A stretch of DNA of 64,000 nucleotides from Diaporthe sp. PMI_573 (taxonomy: Eukaryota > Ascomycota > Sordariomycetes > Diaporthales > Diaporthaceae). Within the stretch, counting starts at the first letter, position 1; each line of letters begins with the position of its first letter. A program made the translations under genes and the position numbers. Below the pieces are notes generated by a model. The model saw only the letters and a program-made list of their open reading frames with translations, had not been told where the DNA came from and did no database searches. Of this stretch, positions 12,759 to 28,147 are shown one piece after another. The stretch lies in the NCBI GenBank assembly GCA_021399435.1, contig JAJTUP010000002.1, forward strand, positions 1,984,001-2,048,000, in the 5' to 3' direction.

Positions 12759-14142
12759 TCACTTGTGTCTGTAGAGAGTGTGACCTAGCTCCTTGACCCA
12801 CGACTTGTCTTTTGAATCCTTACCCTCGTCATCGAAAGCAAATCTGAGAGCTTGCAGTCGTTGTTTCGCTGCCTCTCTCGTGTTTCTAACAATATCGGCA
12901 GCAGGAATTGCATCTTTGACCAAACCAACACCCGTGCCGCTGCAAATCGTCAGTGACTGTGAGAAGCGCGTTATGACATGCTTGAACTTACGCCCATGTG
13001 ACCTGTCTCGAAGCGTCCCCAGCGCGCTCCGCCTCGCCCAACTTTGACTTGTTCTCGTCGACAGACATGCCGGAGAGGTGGTCTTTGTAGGACTGGCTAA
13101 TGATAGCCCTGCCATCATACAGCTCCGGCCAGAAAGTTGTGCCTCTGAGCTCGTCATGGAATGCCGACCTATGAGATGGACCGTGTCAATGAGAAGACAA
13201 GAACCACGTGTTGACTTTGACCTTACTTCACGGTTGAGCTTCCTCCGTCTCGAGTCTCAAGAACTGCCTTCCTGGCATTCTCGGAGGTGTTCGCCTCTTT
13301 CGCGGGTATGAACTGCAGCCTGGTAGTAAGTACTTCTGTCTCACGGCGGCGGCCACTGGTGGCTAAGACTGACCTTTGTACCCATGACAACACCGTCCGC
13401 TCCTATTTAGTCATCAGCTTCACGTCAAATGCCAGCGCCGACTCCGAGATGAAGCCCACTTACCCAGAGCAATGGCAGCCACCACGGCGCTCGGATCAGC
13501 AATTCCTCCCGCCGCCACTAACACAATATCCTTGCCCATAAAGTCATCGTCCAACATCGCCCTGATCTCGGGAACAAGACTGACAACCCCAGCACCCGCA
13601 GCGAACTGATGTCCACCAGCATCAACACCCTGTGCCACGATGACGTCCGCCCCGTCCCGCGCGGCCTCCCTCGCCGCCGCAACCGTGCCGACCTGCACGA
13701 ACACCTTGATCCCGTGGTCGTGGCAGGCCTCGATGATGCCTGGGTGTGTCCTCTCGGCGGTCGCCGGGTTGGGCGCGAACAGCCAAACCGCCTGGGGCAG
13801 GTACTTCTCCAGGATGGGCAAGACGGTCTCGCGGAAGCGGGCGGCTGACGGGTCAAAGGTCAAGAATCCTACCCCTAGCGGCGCTGGCGTGAGGGTCATC
13901 TCTGTCAGGCCCAGCACCGAGCGAGCCGCCTTGAGCTCGTTCTCGAGGGCCTCGAGCTGTTTGCTGCCGGGCTTGAAGTCCAGCCCGCCCGGGACCATGC
14001 CGAACCCGCCGGCCTTGGATACGTGTGCGGCCAGGGTCCCGTTTGAGATCCCAAGCATGGGTGCTGAGATTATGACGGGAAGCTTGGTGTTTGGGAAGAA
14101 CTCCTGGAGCTTCGATCCGGGCTGGGGGCGTTCCGGGGCCAT
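12759..14142 (-). CDS. Nitronate monooxygenase (2-nitropropane dioxygenase family)
   Basis: Five exons on the minus strand: 14142-13464, 13402-13374 (29 bp), 13312-13227, 13168-12992, 12939-12759; introns of 58-61 bp and phases consistent. Product of 383 residues, a normal length for the family. It is an FMN-dependent TIM-barrel oxidase that turns alkyl nitronates (such as propionate 3-nitronate) into aldehyde or oxo acid plus nitrite. Visible family features: PVIISAPMLG with FMN-loop residues near the N-terminus, KVFVQVGT, the QGVDAGGH motif with likely catalytic His178, the phosphate-binding VAAGGI stretch, ADGVVMGTK, and WAGTGVGLV near the C-terminus. No signal peptide, so probably cytosolic or mitochondrial. 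The gene converges on the amidohydrolase gene 284 bp away. Confidence 0.88.
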
Positions 14143-14985
14143 AGTGTGGGTTGTCAATGGGTGGCCTGGTCGACTGCGATGAGATATGCGAAGGGTTCCG
14201 GGGCCTGTTTGGTAAGACAGGAGGGGAGGTAGTTTCTGAATCAGTGGGGCTGTTCTCGTTGTGAAACCCGGGAATGATTTGTGCTTCTGATCGTTGGAAA
14301 CACAAAGATCTGATGCACGCGTCGCTAGGCAAAGATGGCAAGCCTGCCTGTCTGAGTCGTTGGGTGTTGACGTACTCTTATGGCTGCTGCGGATCTTGCG
14401 GGCCAATGAAGTCATCTAGCGTGCTGTCGACTACTAACAGCACTGGCGTGCCTGCGGGGCTGCATGTCTGACATGCGCCTGTGAGGTCACAAGCGCGAAA
14501 CTTGGACTTGGACCAAAGTAATTGCTATTTTTGATTCAGATCCATGGGCTCACGAATCCTGAGGTATTTAAAGCATCTGCAAGTCACTGGCACAGTACCC
14601 TATGTCTTCTGAAGGGTCCATCAACTCGGTTGTGGGTGGTCCTGCTGTAGGCTATTTTGTGGGGATTGTTAGATATATAAGAATACTAACCCAACGACGT
14701 CTAAATACTCCGATGCGAATTTCCTGTTTGCGGAAGCACTGAAACGCTTTGCTGAGTTCGGTACCTAAGTGGCGTAGGAGGACCAAAACTCGTGTACAAC
14801 TTGCGGTCGACTTCTATCAAGACTCATGGCGATGTACGGATCCCAAGGCAATCCACTATGCTATGGCGTATCCAACCCATGACATCAACTTCAGTTCGCT
14901 GCCAAACGTCTGAACCCCGCCCAACGGGGCCTCTCTTCTATGCGACCCGCGGCTCATTCCCAACCACTGTTCAGGCCCAATTCTG
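14143..14985. other. Intergenic region, minus-strand gene flanks
   Basis: Contains the promoter side of the nitronate monooxygenase gene and the 3' flank of the next minus-strand gene. No coding evidence seen. Confidence 0.6.
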
Positions 14986-16383
14986 CTAACCTTGTCTCGC
15001 CCACTCAGCTCGTGCTTGAGTAGGACTGATCTCGGAGGTCATTGACTGACCGGGGATTCGGTAAGCGTCGAACTCGATCACATGCCAATCATATGCAATC
15101 GTGCCTCGAATGTGACCACCGCCCAAGAAACGCAACCTGTTCGCCTTCCCGGCACGAGAGAAGGTGTCGATTTTGACATCTTTTTGCTCGACCATGGACT
15201 CTCCGCGCCAGAGCAACACGGTCCCTTCCTCATCCTCATCCGGCTGGTAAGGCCGGTCTACCTTCATGATCCCAACAAGTGGGCCAAAGTCAAACTTCAA
15301 CCAGAGTTTCGTACCGTCTAGAGTTGCGATAAGCCCGAAATCGTCCATATGCTCTGGGGAATTACCTCCCAGGTGGGGACAGTCAACCTCGTATCTTCCG
15401 TTGAGCAAACCGATACCCTGCCGAGGGCTGGACTGGAACTCAGGACCGTTACCAGGGTCAACCTCAGAATAGGGAGGGGGAGCATCGCCGTAGCCGCCAC
15501 TCGGGTCTCCGGTGACGTGCCCAGAAGCCTGGGCAGTGCTTGACCTGGGAAGGCGAGATTGCTGGGCTGGAGCTTTTGCTGCCGGTTTCTTGCCTACGGG
15601 TTTGACAGACTTGGGTACAGGTTTGACCTTCTCAGATTTGGTGGCAGGTGCTTTCTTAGCCTTAATTGTGGCGGCAGAAGCAGCAGTGACCGTATTGTTG
15701 GAAGTGGGTGTTGCTGCCGGGCTTGACTTTGCAACTTTTGGTCGCTTCGTTGACGGCCGAGCGGCCTGGACTTGGACAGCTCCAGTGTTGGAGACCTGAA
15801 CAGTGACGTTGACGTTGACTTTGGTAGAGACCTGGTCAGCTTTGCGCTTGACGCCTCTGCCCTCGGACCCTTTGAGGCCCTTCCTTGCCTCCCGCTCCCG
15901 CTTGTTCCACTCCTTCTTCAGGTCGGCCTCGACTTTCTGGATGCTGGCTGGCACAGTGAGGCCGCCTTTACCCATCACAGCGTCGAAGACTGGGAGGTTG
16001 AAGTCAGTCAAGTTATCAAAGCATTGAAGGGTATACATCTAAAGGGGGAAGGAAACACATCTACCCCCCCCCCCCCCGAGACCAACTAAAGACAGACCCC
16101 TGGTCTAGGATATCGTTGGAGAAGTCCGTTGTTCATGACGATTTGCAAGAAACTTACGGCGTTTGTGAGCCGTGCCCTTGACCTTGCTGGGAGGTAAGCC
16201 ATAATGGAGCAGTTGAGCCTCGTACCAGTGTGCAGGCCGCTTTTCTGTGTCCTTGCCCGTGAAGTGTGCCTTGAGCTCTGGCATTGTCGCCCGACGGTGC
16301 CGGTTGAGTTTACTCGTTTCACGGAAAAGCGAGTCTCCTGCATAGGAGAAGCCGTCCTTCTCAACAGGAGGGACCAGGGCCAT
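14986..16383 (-). CDS. Basic, low-complexity protein with conserved-looking ends; function unknown
   Basis: Two exons: 16383-16158 and 15989-14986, giving 409 residues. The phase-1 junction fuses HKR to LFDAVMGKGG; an alternative ATG opens inside the intron but would lose the N-terminal segment. The N-terminal part (about 1-115) is charged and contains PAHWYEAQLLHYGLPPSK and KKEWNKREREA, consistent with a small helical domain. The middle (about 115-245) is rich in Lys, Pro, Ala and Val with several basic clusters such as KRPKVAK that could be nuclear import signals. The C-terminal part (about 270-409) looks folded, with DCPHLGG, LWLKFDFGPLVG, DEDEEGTVLLWRG and GTIAYDWHVIEFDAYR. I do not recognise a named family; nuclear location is an inference from the basic linker. 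The intron contains a 14-base homopolymer. Confidence 0.75.
16064..16077. repeat. C14 homopolymer inside an intron
   Basis: Fourteen C on the plus strand (fourteen G on the coding strand) within the single intron of the unknown-function gene. Confidence 0.9.
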
Positions 16384-17436
16384 GATGCCCGAACTCTGGC
16401 TTCGGGGAGGGGGGGACAGAGTTTGTGGTTCCCTTGGGCTGCGGATTGAGAGGTGCGTAACAAACAGTCAGGTGTCTTGTGATTAACGTTTCGGCATGCA
16501 GGAGTGGGGCATTTAAGTGAAGAGAAGTGCTGAGGTGCTGAGACAAACGGCCTTAAACTGAGCTGCCTCAGATGCAGACCAGCAGCTTGAAAGGCTCTCG
16601 GAGAAGCTTTGGCCCGGCGTTGGAGAGCAGATCGAAAGGTGCTGGGACATATTTGGTCAGGAATAGCTGTATGTGGAATAGCTGTATGTGCTATTCAAGC
16701 TTCCCCAAAAAAAACCCCCCCAGAATCATGGGCGTTTCCCACAGGAGGTTCTCACTCACATCTGTCCTACCAGTCATAGACTGAAATGCACGCCATATTC
16801 CACAGCCTCTCAGCTCCTACTCGGCCGAACGCTGCGGAACACCACAGCAAAAGCATGCAATGAGTATCATGGCTCTCGTAGAGGAGCTCCTGCCATGGTC
16901 TCGATAACGTCAGATGCCACCATCTTTTCCCACATCATATGGGACTCCTTTGTGCTATGCAGCTGGTGGCGTTTGGCGGAGACAAGTCATTGTGTACTTA
17001 CCTAGGCAGCCTAGCTACTCCCGGGCTGTACAAAGATCGAAGACCCCTGTACTTGGGTTCTTATCGGTGATAAGCCTCGCTCCTGGAGCCTTTCATTTCA
17101 TCGTCAACACCTGCCTTGCCATTTTCCCATCCGCATTGTCTTGGTTCTTTTCGCTGCGAAGGGTCCGCGAACTCGACCTGTACTGATTTTTCTTGGGAGG
17201 TAAGTCAGATGTTCACCATCACCGCTCCTACACGTCTCTGCGCCTTGCACCTCCAGAGAGCACCCACAATTGGCGCAAGCCGAGTCGATCGCTACCTGGC
17301 CAAAGGCAACCCCCGCAACAAAGAGGCCGACGGCGTCCTCCCTTTGCGCGCAAGGCTCTTGCTGACCTGTCGACAGTTCCTTCCCTTTATTTCTTCTTCC
17401 GACCGCAGTCGCCCGTACTAACGACAGGATACAACC
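16384..17436. other. Divergent intergenic region
   Basis: Lies between the minus-strand unknown gene and the plus-strand Pab2 gene and so holds both promoters. CT-rich stretches near 17370-17400 just upstream of the Pab2 start look like a fungal 5' leader. No coding evidence. Confidence 0.55.
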
Positions 17437-18192
<756 letters not shown>

Positions 18193-19878
18193 ACGGTGGC
18201 TATCCAACCTTTTGAACGACAACTTCAAGACCATGGCATATTCAAGGTTGCACGAGGGTTTCCTGGGTGTGTGATGGAAACCACGGCTTGGCCTACCAGA
18301 AGCGATCGTTGCAGTTGCTTTTGCCTACGGCGTATTGGTTTAAAGGGGGGAAAAAGGACAGGCTTCTCCATCGCATTATTCTACCTAGCAAATGGAACCC
18401 ATGATACTTAAAAATAGCGATCCAGGGGGACTAGGTTAGCCTTTTGCAGGCTGTGAACGGGTTTCACAGTAGGGCGCGGATCTGGAGAAGCCGTCTCCTC
18501 CTGGAAGCGGGTCAAAATGCTGGTGAAGACCGTCCCTGCATCTTTCAACGTCCTTGGGGTCCCAAGAGCTCCCAAAAGGTGTGCAAGAGACGTTGCTTTC
18601 CAAGGAATTTCTGCCAGACAACGCTGGAGGGGGCTGCTCCGAGTTGCTTGCCCCGGGGCAGTCCGGATTTAGAGAGGCAATATATCAACAGAATAGGCTG
18701 CTCCACCAATCCGACCCAGCACAGCTTGTTGTAGAAGAAATACTCGGATGGCCAGGTCAGTAAGCATCAGTAACGAGTATTGGTCCGGCAGGAGAGATAG
18801 GAGAGACAGAACGTGCAAGTGAAGTCGGGACTGCGAGGTTGAACAAAGCATTGCAGTTGGGCTTCCAACGCGGGGAGGGCCTTCGGGCGTGTCACATCAA
18901 GTTTGAGTAGGCACAAGTGAGGCAGAGCGTACATGCAGATCTAACTGTATCTCTTTTGTAGTAGTGGGTACGTCTGTAGTTTGGTAAATAAGCAGAGTCC
19001 AACCTTGTCCGCAGATATCGCAACCAAGCCAGACCAGGCCGCACAGGATGCTCTGCTCGGAGCCCACTCCTGGGTGCAATGTTTGGCCGGATGTCTGGCC
19101 AACGGAGTCGCATGAACCTTGGGATGGCGATGAAGCGTGTTTTGGGCCACAACAGGTGCGCCCGCCCGACGAGGTGCACCACAAGTAGCCACAGCTGGTG
19201 CACGGCAACATCCCTCTTCCTTGGCACCCCTCCCGAGGCTGTTCCCGCCCCCCTGGGCAGCCCAGCCTGGGTTCCAGGCTGCCCGCCAGCCGGCCAGTGC
19301 CCAATGCTTTGGTTTGGCTGCTCGGTGCTCACCTCATCATCCGTTCACAGTCGGTGCAGGCGCATCCCCCAGCGGCTGTGTGGGCTGGCTGGAACATACC
19401 CACTCCTCCTTCAACTGCAACCTCCAACCACCCCCGTCTGACATTTTTGACGCCTTCCATCCAACAGCGACTCGCTGCCCGCACGTTGCTGCACCCATCC
19501 GCATCGAAACCCGCCGACAACAGTTGCAGCTGCCCGCTCCAACCCCCTCCACCGGCACCATTTGTCCTGTCGGTCTTGACACGCCTGACCTTGGGCGCGG
19601 GATTGGTTCGAGCATCTGGCAGAGCGGGGGGCCCGAGAGAGCACAGCCTCAACTCGCCTGCGTCGCCGCCCTTGAGCCGTACCAAATCGTCATTGTCAGC
19701 AATCTAGCGCCCGTCCATCCTGCCATCCTCGCCTGGCTACTCCTTTTCCAACAGGTGGATTCCTGAGCCATTTCTTTTTTTGCCTGTCCAGTTTCTTGGA
19801 TCCCTCCATCGCCTTTGTTCTCTTGCCTTTGAGAGGAGGTCGCCGACAACAGCAGCACAACCTGCTGCCACTGCAAAG
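18193..19878. other. Intergenic region and RSP5 leader
   Basis: Pab2 3' flank followed by the promoter and probable long 5' untranslated region of RSP5. From about 19200 the sequence is rich in CCC and CAGCC tracts with long chance open frames on both strands. No domain or splice-consistent gene seen. Confidence 0.55.
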
Positions 19879-22737
<2,859 letters not shown>

Positions 22738-23240
22738 CCACCCGATTGCTGTGCTTGAACTAAGAAGCGAACGCGTCTGGGACATTTTCAAGGCGATCGA
22801 AAGGCGGACGACAAACGATGGGCTACAGAGAGCGTCCCTAATGAAGAGGGAAGTGGTATAAGCGTGTGAGGGGAAGCACCATTACTACCGGAAGGCGTTC
22901 AGGCGTCGTTGGACCGAGACAGACAGCATGTATTCTTTGCAGTACGGAGACATTGGCCATCATCCACACACTGCTTTGGAGAGAACCGGGATGATGCTCA
23001 TTTTTATTACACATTTAGTCGAGACTGGACACACAAGTCTCCACAGAGTCTGTCGTTTATAGCAAAGCTGTTTCGAGGGACAAACTGGGCGGATCCAAGG
23101 GCAGGCATTCTCAAGCTTTAGGAATTATAAACGCTGTAGTTCCACCCAAGTGTCTCGAGCGAGGTCACGGTTACTGTCTTGGGTTTCCGGGTCTCATCCC
23201 GTTAGACGCGAGGACAGGCCACTTTGTCGTATTTCGAGTT

Positions 23241-23255
23241 CCCCCCCCCCCCCCC
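23241..23255. repeat. C15 homopolymer
   Basis: Fifteen consecutive C, 3' of RSP5. Confidence 0.9.
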
Positions 23256-23360
23256 TCGTTCTGGATCCTGCACTAAATCCTATGCCCACTTCTGCTGCCC
23301 CCGTCGCCACTCACCTAGTCTCAGAACCGCAGTGAGGAGTTTTGTGTTCCGCACACCGTC

Positions 23361-23380
23361 GGGGACGGGGACGGGGACGG
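23361..23380 (+). repeat. GGGGAC tandem repeat, G-quadruplex-capable
   Basis: Three copies of GGGGAC followed by GG: three G4 runs and one G2 run with short loops. Confidence 0.8.
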
Positions 23381-24156
23381 AGAACCGACACTCGCGAAAT
23401 GATCAGATTTGCAGATTTGCACAGACAGCAGACAAAATTTAGAATGGGTGGCAAAGAGGCTACAGGTAAGGGGAAAGCCACCTGCGTATTGTCAATCCGA
23501 AAATCGCAATGGCAGGGAGAGGAGGCCCCATGGCTGGCCCCTCCTGAGTTCAACCCAGGGACACATCGTTTGAACCTCGTGCCTTTGCTGCGTTTTCAGC
23601 TATCATCCGGGTGGTGGAGCTGCGTGTGTCTTCACGCAGGCGTCCTCTGAGACAACCATTGGTCTGACTGAGGCGGGTGTGACCACGGATCCGAAGACAG
23701 CCTCGCAGCCTGACCGAGTGCCCAGCATAACTCAAGTGGAACAGGGTGCACTGTCCCTCCTTAGGATCGCACTGCTCAAAACTTGGTGACGATTGCCAAG
23801 CAGATAACATGTTGCAGATCGATGTCTATTTTGGTTGATGACACTCCGTTTCCATCCCCGACTGCTCTCACACGGTTATGTACAGAACACGCATGGTAGA
23901 CAAATAAAAGAATGTAGCCATAACCCATGTCAGCTGTATGTTCTTTGTTTGTTGCATCCTCGACCCAGATAGGTCATCTCTGCTGAATCCATAGCCATGT
24001 CTGGTAAAGCCCGCAACCTGACCATACCGCCTCTGCCGAGAACAACTGCTCCAGCCCATCTTGCTCCTTTTCCCATAGCCCGTCCCATGACAACCACTAC
24101 CACTGCCACCAAACGTTCATCACGACCAACACCGACGTGAGCCCCAGACGTGTGAC

Positions 24157-25085
24157 CTACTTCCGGTACCACATCCTCGTGATCTTGGTCTCCCTCATCT
24201 TCCTCTGCAGCTGGAAGATGCCGTACATGAGGGCCTCGGAGGTGGGCGGGCAGCCGGGGACGTAGACGTCGACGGGGACGATGCGGTCGCAGCCGCGGAC
24301 GACGCTGTAGCTGTAGTGGTAGTAGCCACCGCCGTTGGCGCACGAGCCCATGGAGATGACCCAGCGGGGTTCGGGCATCTGGTCGTAGACCTGGCGCAGG
24401 GCGGGCGCCATCTTGTTGGTCAGGGTGCCCGCCACGATCATGACGTCCGACTGCCGCGGGGAGGCTCGGAAGATGATGCCCATGCGGTCCTGGTCGTACC
24501 GCGGGGTCGAGAGGTGCATCATCTCCAGGGCACAGCACGCCAGCCCGAACGTCATGGGCCAGAGGGATGACTGCCGTCCCCAGTTGACGATCTGGTCGAG
24601 GGTCGTGCTGTCGGTGTTTCCTGTTAGTTCCGAGTTCTTTCGAGAAGCATTGCCTTTTGCGTCGGATTCCGGGCCTCTTCCACGCCGGGGTCTAGGCTGA
24701 GTGTGTATAGGTAAGACAGCTCCGGGACGTACAGGACATATTGAATCGCGCCTTTTGTGCCTTCCTGGCTCGCCAAAGGGACTTCCTTCCGCTGGGGCTT
24801 GAGCAACGATGTTGAGGCACCGTGGGGCTGGACCTGTGCGGCGTTGTTCTTTGTCGAGGAGGAGATGGAGGCGGAGGCGACGCGGTAAGGAGTGAGGAAG
24901 TGTGTCGGCTTGGCTGCAGTTGGAGGATGCCCGTTAGTCTACATGGTTTATCTCCACCAACTGTCTGTGCTTGTCGAGATCGGTATCGTGTTGGGCTGGG
25001 CTGGAGTGTGTCGTGCTGTAATGTGATGCTGGCTTTACGCACCTCTCAGAGCCATTGAGGCCGACGTCCGTAATGCTCCCGACAT
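24157..25085 (-). CDS. NADH:ubiquinone oxidoreductase PSST/NDUFS7 subunit (mitochondrial complex I)
   Basis: Three exons: 25085-25043, 24913-24733, 24607-24157; 224 residues, the usual fungal length. The first 60 or so residues are rich in Ser, Ala, Arg and Thr with few acidic residues, as expected of a mitochondrial presequence. The mature part carries the four ligands of iron-sulfur cluster N2, the last electron carrier before ubiquinone: Cys99 and Cys100 (in GLACCALEM), Cys164 (GSCANGGG) and Cys194 (VPGCPPT). The conserved [21 protein letters not shown] and TRMWYRK segments are all present. It sits in the matrix arm at the ubiquinone-binding site. The 5' neighbour is MPP10 on the same strand, 815 bp upstream; no functional link is expected. 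Confidence 0.95.
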
Positions 25086-25900
25086 TTTGGACCTGAATAT
25101 GAGAAACCCAATCGAGTCTTCGGCCGGAGTGGGAAAAGGAGTGGAGATGGGGTTCCGGTTGTTGCAATCGAAGGCAGGGGACGCCGCTGAAGTCAGTCTC
25201 GACCTGGGGAGGAGTGTTGCGAATTGAGGTGCGCTAGAAATCGCCGCTTGATCACCAACCTGGCGAACCTGATTGGCCTGGCCCGGCCGAGTGGGTCCCC
25301 AGAGCCGCGGTCTCCAAATGCTGCCGCCCGGATCGTGCACGTCACCAAAGTTCGGAGGCGAATACTAGGTGCTAACAATTTCTTACGGCCCGTGCTACAG
25401 CAGAGCATGTACTGTGCAAAAGTAACAAGTCTACAAAATCAACACTCGCAGGCCATAGTATGATGAGATATACGAAGCAGCAGCCAAGTCCTCTCATCGG
25501 TGAAAGCTAAATATTTGTTGCATTTGGAATGTTAGCGACAATTCGACGTCAGACACATCTCCGTGACGATCTGAACTGTACAGCCCGCTATTCCCCTCAT
25601 GTATAGCGTCAACCCTCTGGCAGCGTTAAGAGATCAAGTACGGCTGCTGAGTGTTCTCCTTAGCCTGAGTAGTATTTGACTGTTGATCAATGCCTGCAAG
25701 ACTGTCTTCAATACAGCCGGCTGGCGTTTGGCCCACAAGGTGTTGACTGCTTTGCGTCGCATTGAAGAGGGACCAGCATGGCCATTGTTCGTCGTCTCGA
25801 CGGGACAGCTTGGGCCCTTCCAAATGGCATGAGGGAGAAGGTGAAGCCGAGGTCGTCAATGATGCTTTCCTGTGATGCCTTGAAATACAGTACTTGACAT
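25086..25900. other. Promoter of complex I gene and MPP10 3' flank
   Basis: Intergenic between two minus-strand genes. No coding evidence; nothing else stands out. Confidence 0.6.
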
Positions 25901-28147
25901 CTATAACTTGAAGCTCCCGCTGGTGACAGCTTTGGCGGCCTGCGGCTTCTTGCCTTCCATGTCCATGATTTCGCCCTTTTTGTTGATGACCTTGACGCCA
26001 CCCTTCTTGAGCTCCGCCATCGTATCCTTCTTCTCCTGCGCCTTCTTGCTGATCTTGCTTGTCTCCCCACCGGCCTTCCTGATCCTCTCCTTCTCCCGCC
26101 TGCGTCTGCGCAGCTTGTCCTCCCGGCTCATCTCCTGCCTCGCGACCGGTAGCCCGCTCTTGGCCACCACCTCGCCGTTCTCCGCTGTGTCCTTGCCCGG
26201 GTTGTACACCTCCTGCGGCGCGATCATGCTCTCGCCTCCACTGACACCCTGTGCGGTCGTCGGTTGCGCGTCCTCCATCGCAACCGTCGCGACGTCCGCC
26301 ACGACTTGCAGCGAAGGCGCCGCCGGCTTGGGCTTGTAATGCCAGCTGCTGAGGGCGTCGAGCTTTGCTGATATGTCCTTCCACATTGCCTCGATCTCCT
26401 TCTCCTCCCTGCGCAGCTTCTCGTCCTTGGCGTTGACGTATGAGTCTGGGTTGGTGGACTTGACGTGGTCCTCCTCGTAGATCTCAGCCAGGCTCTGCTT
26501 CGCCTTGGCGTCGTCAAGCTCGACAAGCCCGCGCCGGACGTCAGCAGGCACATCCGCGTCCGGTCTGCGCTTTGGTACACCGTCGAACTCGCCTGCAATG
26601 ATGCGCCGCTTGATGAGGTCCTCGAGGTCCTCGCTGACCTCTTCCGTGATGACCGGGATAGGCTTGCCCGCGTGCTCAAAGTCCAGATCCTCCTCTAGCA
26701 ACGAGTTCATCGGGCGAGCGGATGCTGATGCCTCACCAGAGAGCGTCCAGGCGCGCTTGGCCACAAGCTCGGCCTCCATCTTGCGGATCTCCTCGGATAA
26801 TTTGGCCTGTCTGCGTTCATGTGCCGACCGGCGAGACTTCGGGTCACCAGCGGACACGTCCGACAAGGCATCTTCCTCGTCCGAGTTGTCCGACACGTCG
26901 TCGAATAGATCCCGTCGGACGTTATCCATGGCCCGCTCCACATCCCGTCCATCTGGCGTCCCTTGCTTCGCCGGCTTGGGTTTCCTCGGCTTCTCTCCGG
27001 CTTTCGCTTTCCTAGGCGGGGGTGCAAAAAAGTTGTTGTAGAAGATGTCGTTCGCTGTGAGATCAAGGCCCATGTCCCCCTCAATCCCGTCCGCCAAGTC
27101 GCCCTCGTCATCACTTGCACCTTCCGGGGCGTTCAGGTCCATGTCGCCAAAAGTCGGGCCAGCATCATCATCCTCTTCGTCTTCTTCTTCGTCTACTTCG
27201 TCCTCGACCTCCAGCGCTTCCTCTCCCTTGGTATTCTTTGATGCCTTGCCCTTGGGCGCGGCCAAAGGATCTCCGTGCCAGTCAATCTCGTCATCGTCGT
27301 CTGCTTGGTCCGTGAACGGATCAGCCTTGGCGTCTTGGTCCTCGAAATATTGCGATTGCTTGTTGAAGTCGTCTATTGAGAAGAAACCATCGTTGAGCCC
27401 GTGTGGATCCTCGACGTAAACATTGTCTGGCTGGTCATCAAAGTCGTCAAAGTCGTCTTCATCTTGTATTCCCTCGTCCTCGATATCCTCAATATCTTCG
27501 CCATCGTCTTCGTCGCCTTCTGACACATCACTCCGACCCTGCTGCGACTCGGCGTCTTCCCACTTTTCCTCCCCATCCTCGTCCGATCCACTGGCTGACC
27601 CGTCCTCTTCGGACGAGGCAAGTTCAGATCCATCCTCGTCGCTCGAAGTCGCTGATGCGTCATCGTTCGATCTAGCGGACTCTGTTCCGTCTGTCTGGAT
27701 TTGCCCGTTCTCTTTCAGATCTTGCAGGACGTTTTCAGACAGGCTAAGGGCGCCGTTGATGATCCTCCTGGTCTGCTGCCAGACCTGACCAGTCTCGAAG
27801 CCATCCACATGGACCTTTCGGATCTTCAGTATGTCGCTATTGGGCCCAACCTCTCGTTTCCTCTTCCTATCCCGCAGCCGGGCCGCCTGCTGTTCGTCGC
27901 TGACCTGTCCGGCGAAGGCGTCGAGCGCCTGCTTGGCCCAATGCAGTGAGGCCGTCGATATTGAGGCCGGGGGTTGGAGGAAGGCATGGCGGTTCTCGGC
28001 CTTGAGGGAATCGAGGAAGGCCAGCATAGAAGCTGCCTCGAGCGGGGCGGTGGTGGTTGCAGCCATGGCGTTGCTGGTTGGGGCGGGGTGTGTGAGCGTG
28101 TGCGACGTGGAGGTTAGCGACGAGGAGGTGCTTCCTTCTCCGGCCAT
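25901..28147 (-). CDS. mpp10: U3 snoRNP protein MPP10
   Basis: Single-exon protein of 748 residues from ATG at 28147. The family member is part of the U3 snoRNP/SSU processome, where with Imp3 and Imp4 it is needed for cleavage of the 35S pre-rRNA at A0, A1 and A2 and so for 18S rRNA, in the nucleolus. Visible features: N-terminal helical part, long acidic stretches (about 155-265 and 325-370) of Asp/Glu/Ser typical of Mpp10, the conserved segment FYNNFFAPPPRK, the EEDLDFEHAGKPIPVITEE motif region (about 535-555), FDGVPKRRPDA, IYEEDHV, and a basic C-terminus (KLRRRRREKERIRKAG) followed by KKGEIMDMEGKK. The length and order match the fungal family. An internal ATG 27 codons in is a possible alternative start. 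Confidence 0.94.
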   Translation of the reverse strand: MAGEGSTSSSLTSTSHTLTHPAPTSNAMAATTTAPLEAASMLAFLDSLKAENRHAFLQPPASISTASLHWAKQALDAFAGQVSDEQQAARLRDRKRKREVGPNSDILKIRKVHVDGFETGQVWQQTRRIINGALSLSENVLQDLKENGQIQTDGTESARSNDDASATSSDEDGSELASSEEDGSASGSDEDGEEKWEDAESQQGRSDVSEGDEDDGEDIEDIEDEGIQDEDDFDDFDDQPDNVYVEDPHGLNDGFFSIDDFNKQSQYFEDQDAKADPFTDQADDDDEIDWHGDPLAAPKGKASKNTKGEEALEVEDEVDEEEDEEDDDAGPTFGDMDLNAPEGASDDEGDLADGIEGDMGLDLTANDIFYNNFFAPPPRKAKAGEKPRKPKPAKQGTPDGRDVERAMDNVRRDLFDDVSDNSDEEDALSDVSAGDPKSRRSAHERRQAKLSEEIRKMEAELVAKRAWTLSGEASASARPMNSLLEEDLDFEHAGKPIPVITEEVSEDLEDLIKRRIIAGEFDGVPKRRPDADVPADVRRGLVELDDAKAKQSLAEIYEEDHVKSTNPDSYVNAKDEKLRREEKEIEAMWKDISAKLDALSSWHYKPKPAAPSLQVVADVATVAMEDAQPTTAQGVSGGESMIAPQEVYNPGKDTAENGEVVAKSGLPVARQEMSREDKLRRRRREKERIRKAGGETSKISKKAQEKKDTMAELKKGGVKVINKKGEIMDMEGKKPQAAKAVTSGSFKL

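Larger units (their letters stand above)
22738..24156. other. Convergent intergenic region
   Basis: 3' flanks of RSP5 (+) and the complex I gene (-). Contains a C15 run at 23241-23255 and a GGGGAC tandem repeat at 23361-23380. No coding evidence. Confidence 0.6.

Noticed and set aside
19137..19766. 209-codon plus-strand frame upstream of RSP5
   Set aside because: Pro/Ala/Gln-rich chance frame in the RSP5 leader, with equally long antisense frames.
23930..24538. 202-codon minus-strand frame
   Set aside because: Out-of-frame shadow of the complex I PSST gene, Arg/Pro/His-rich.
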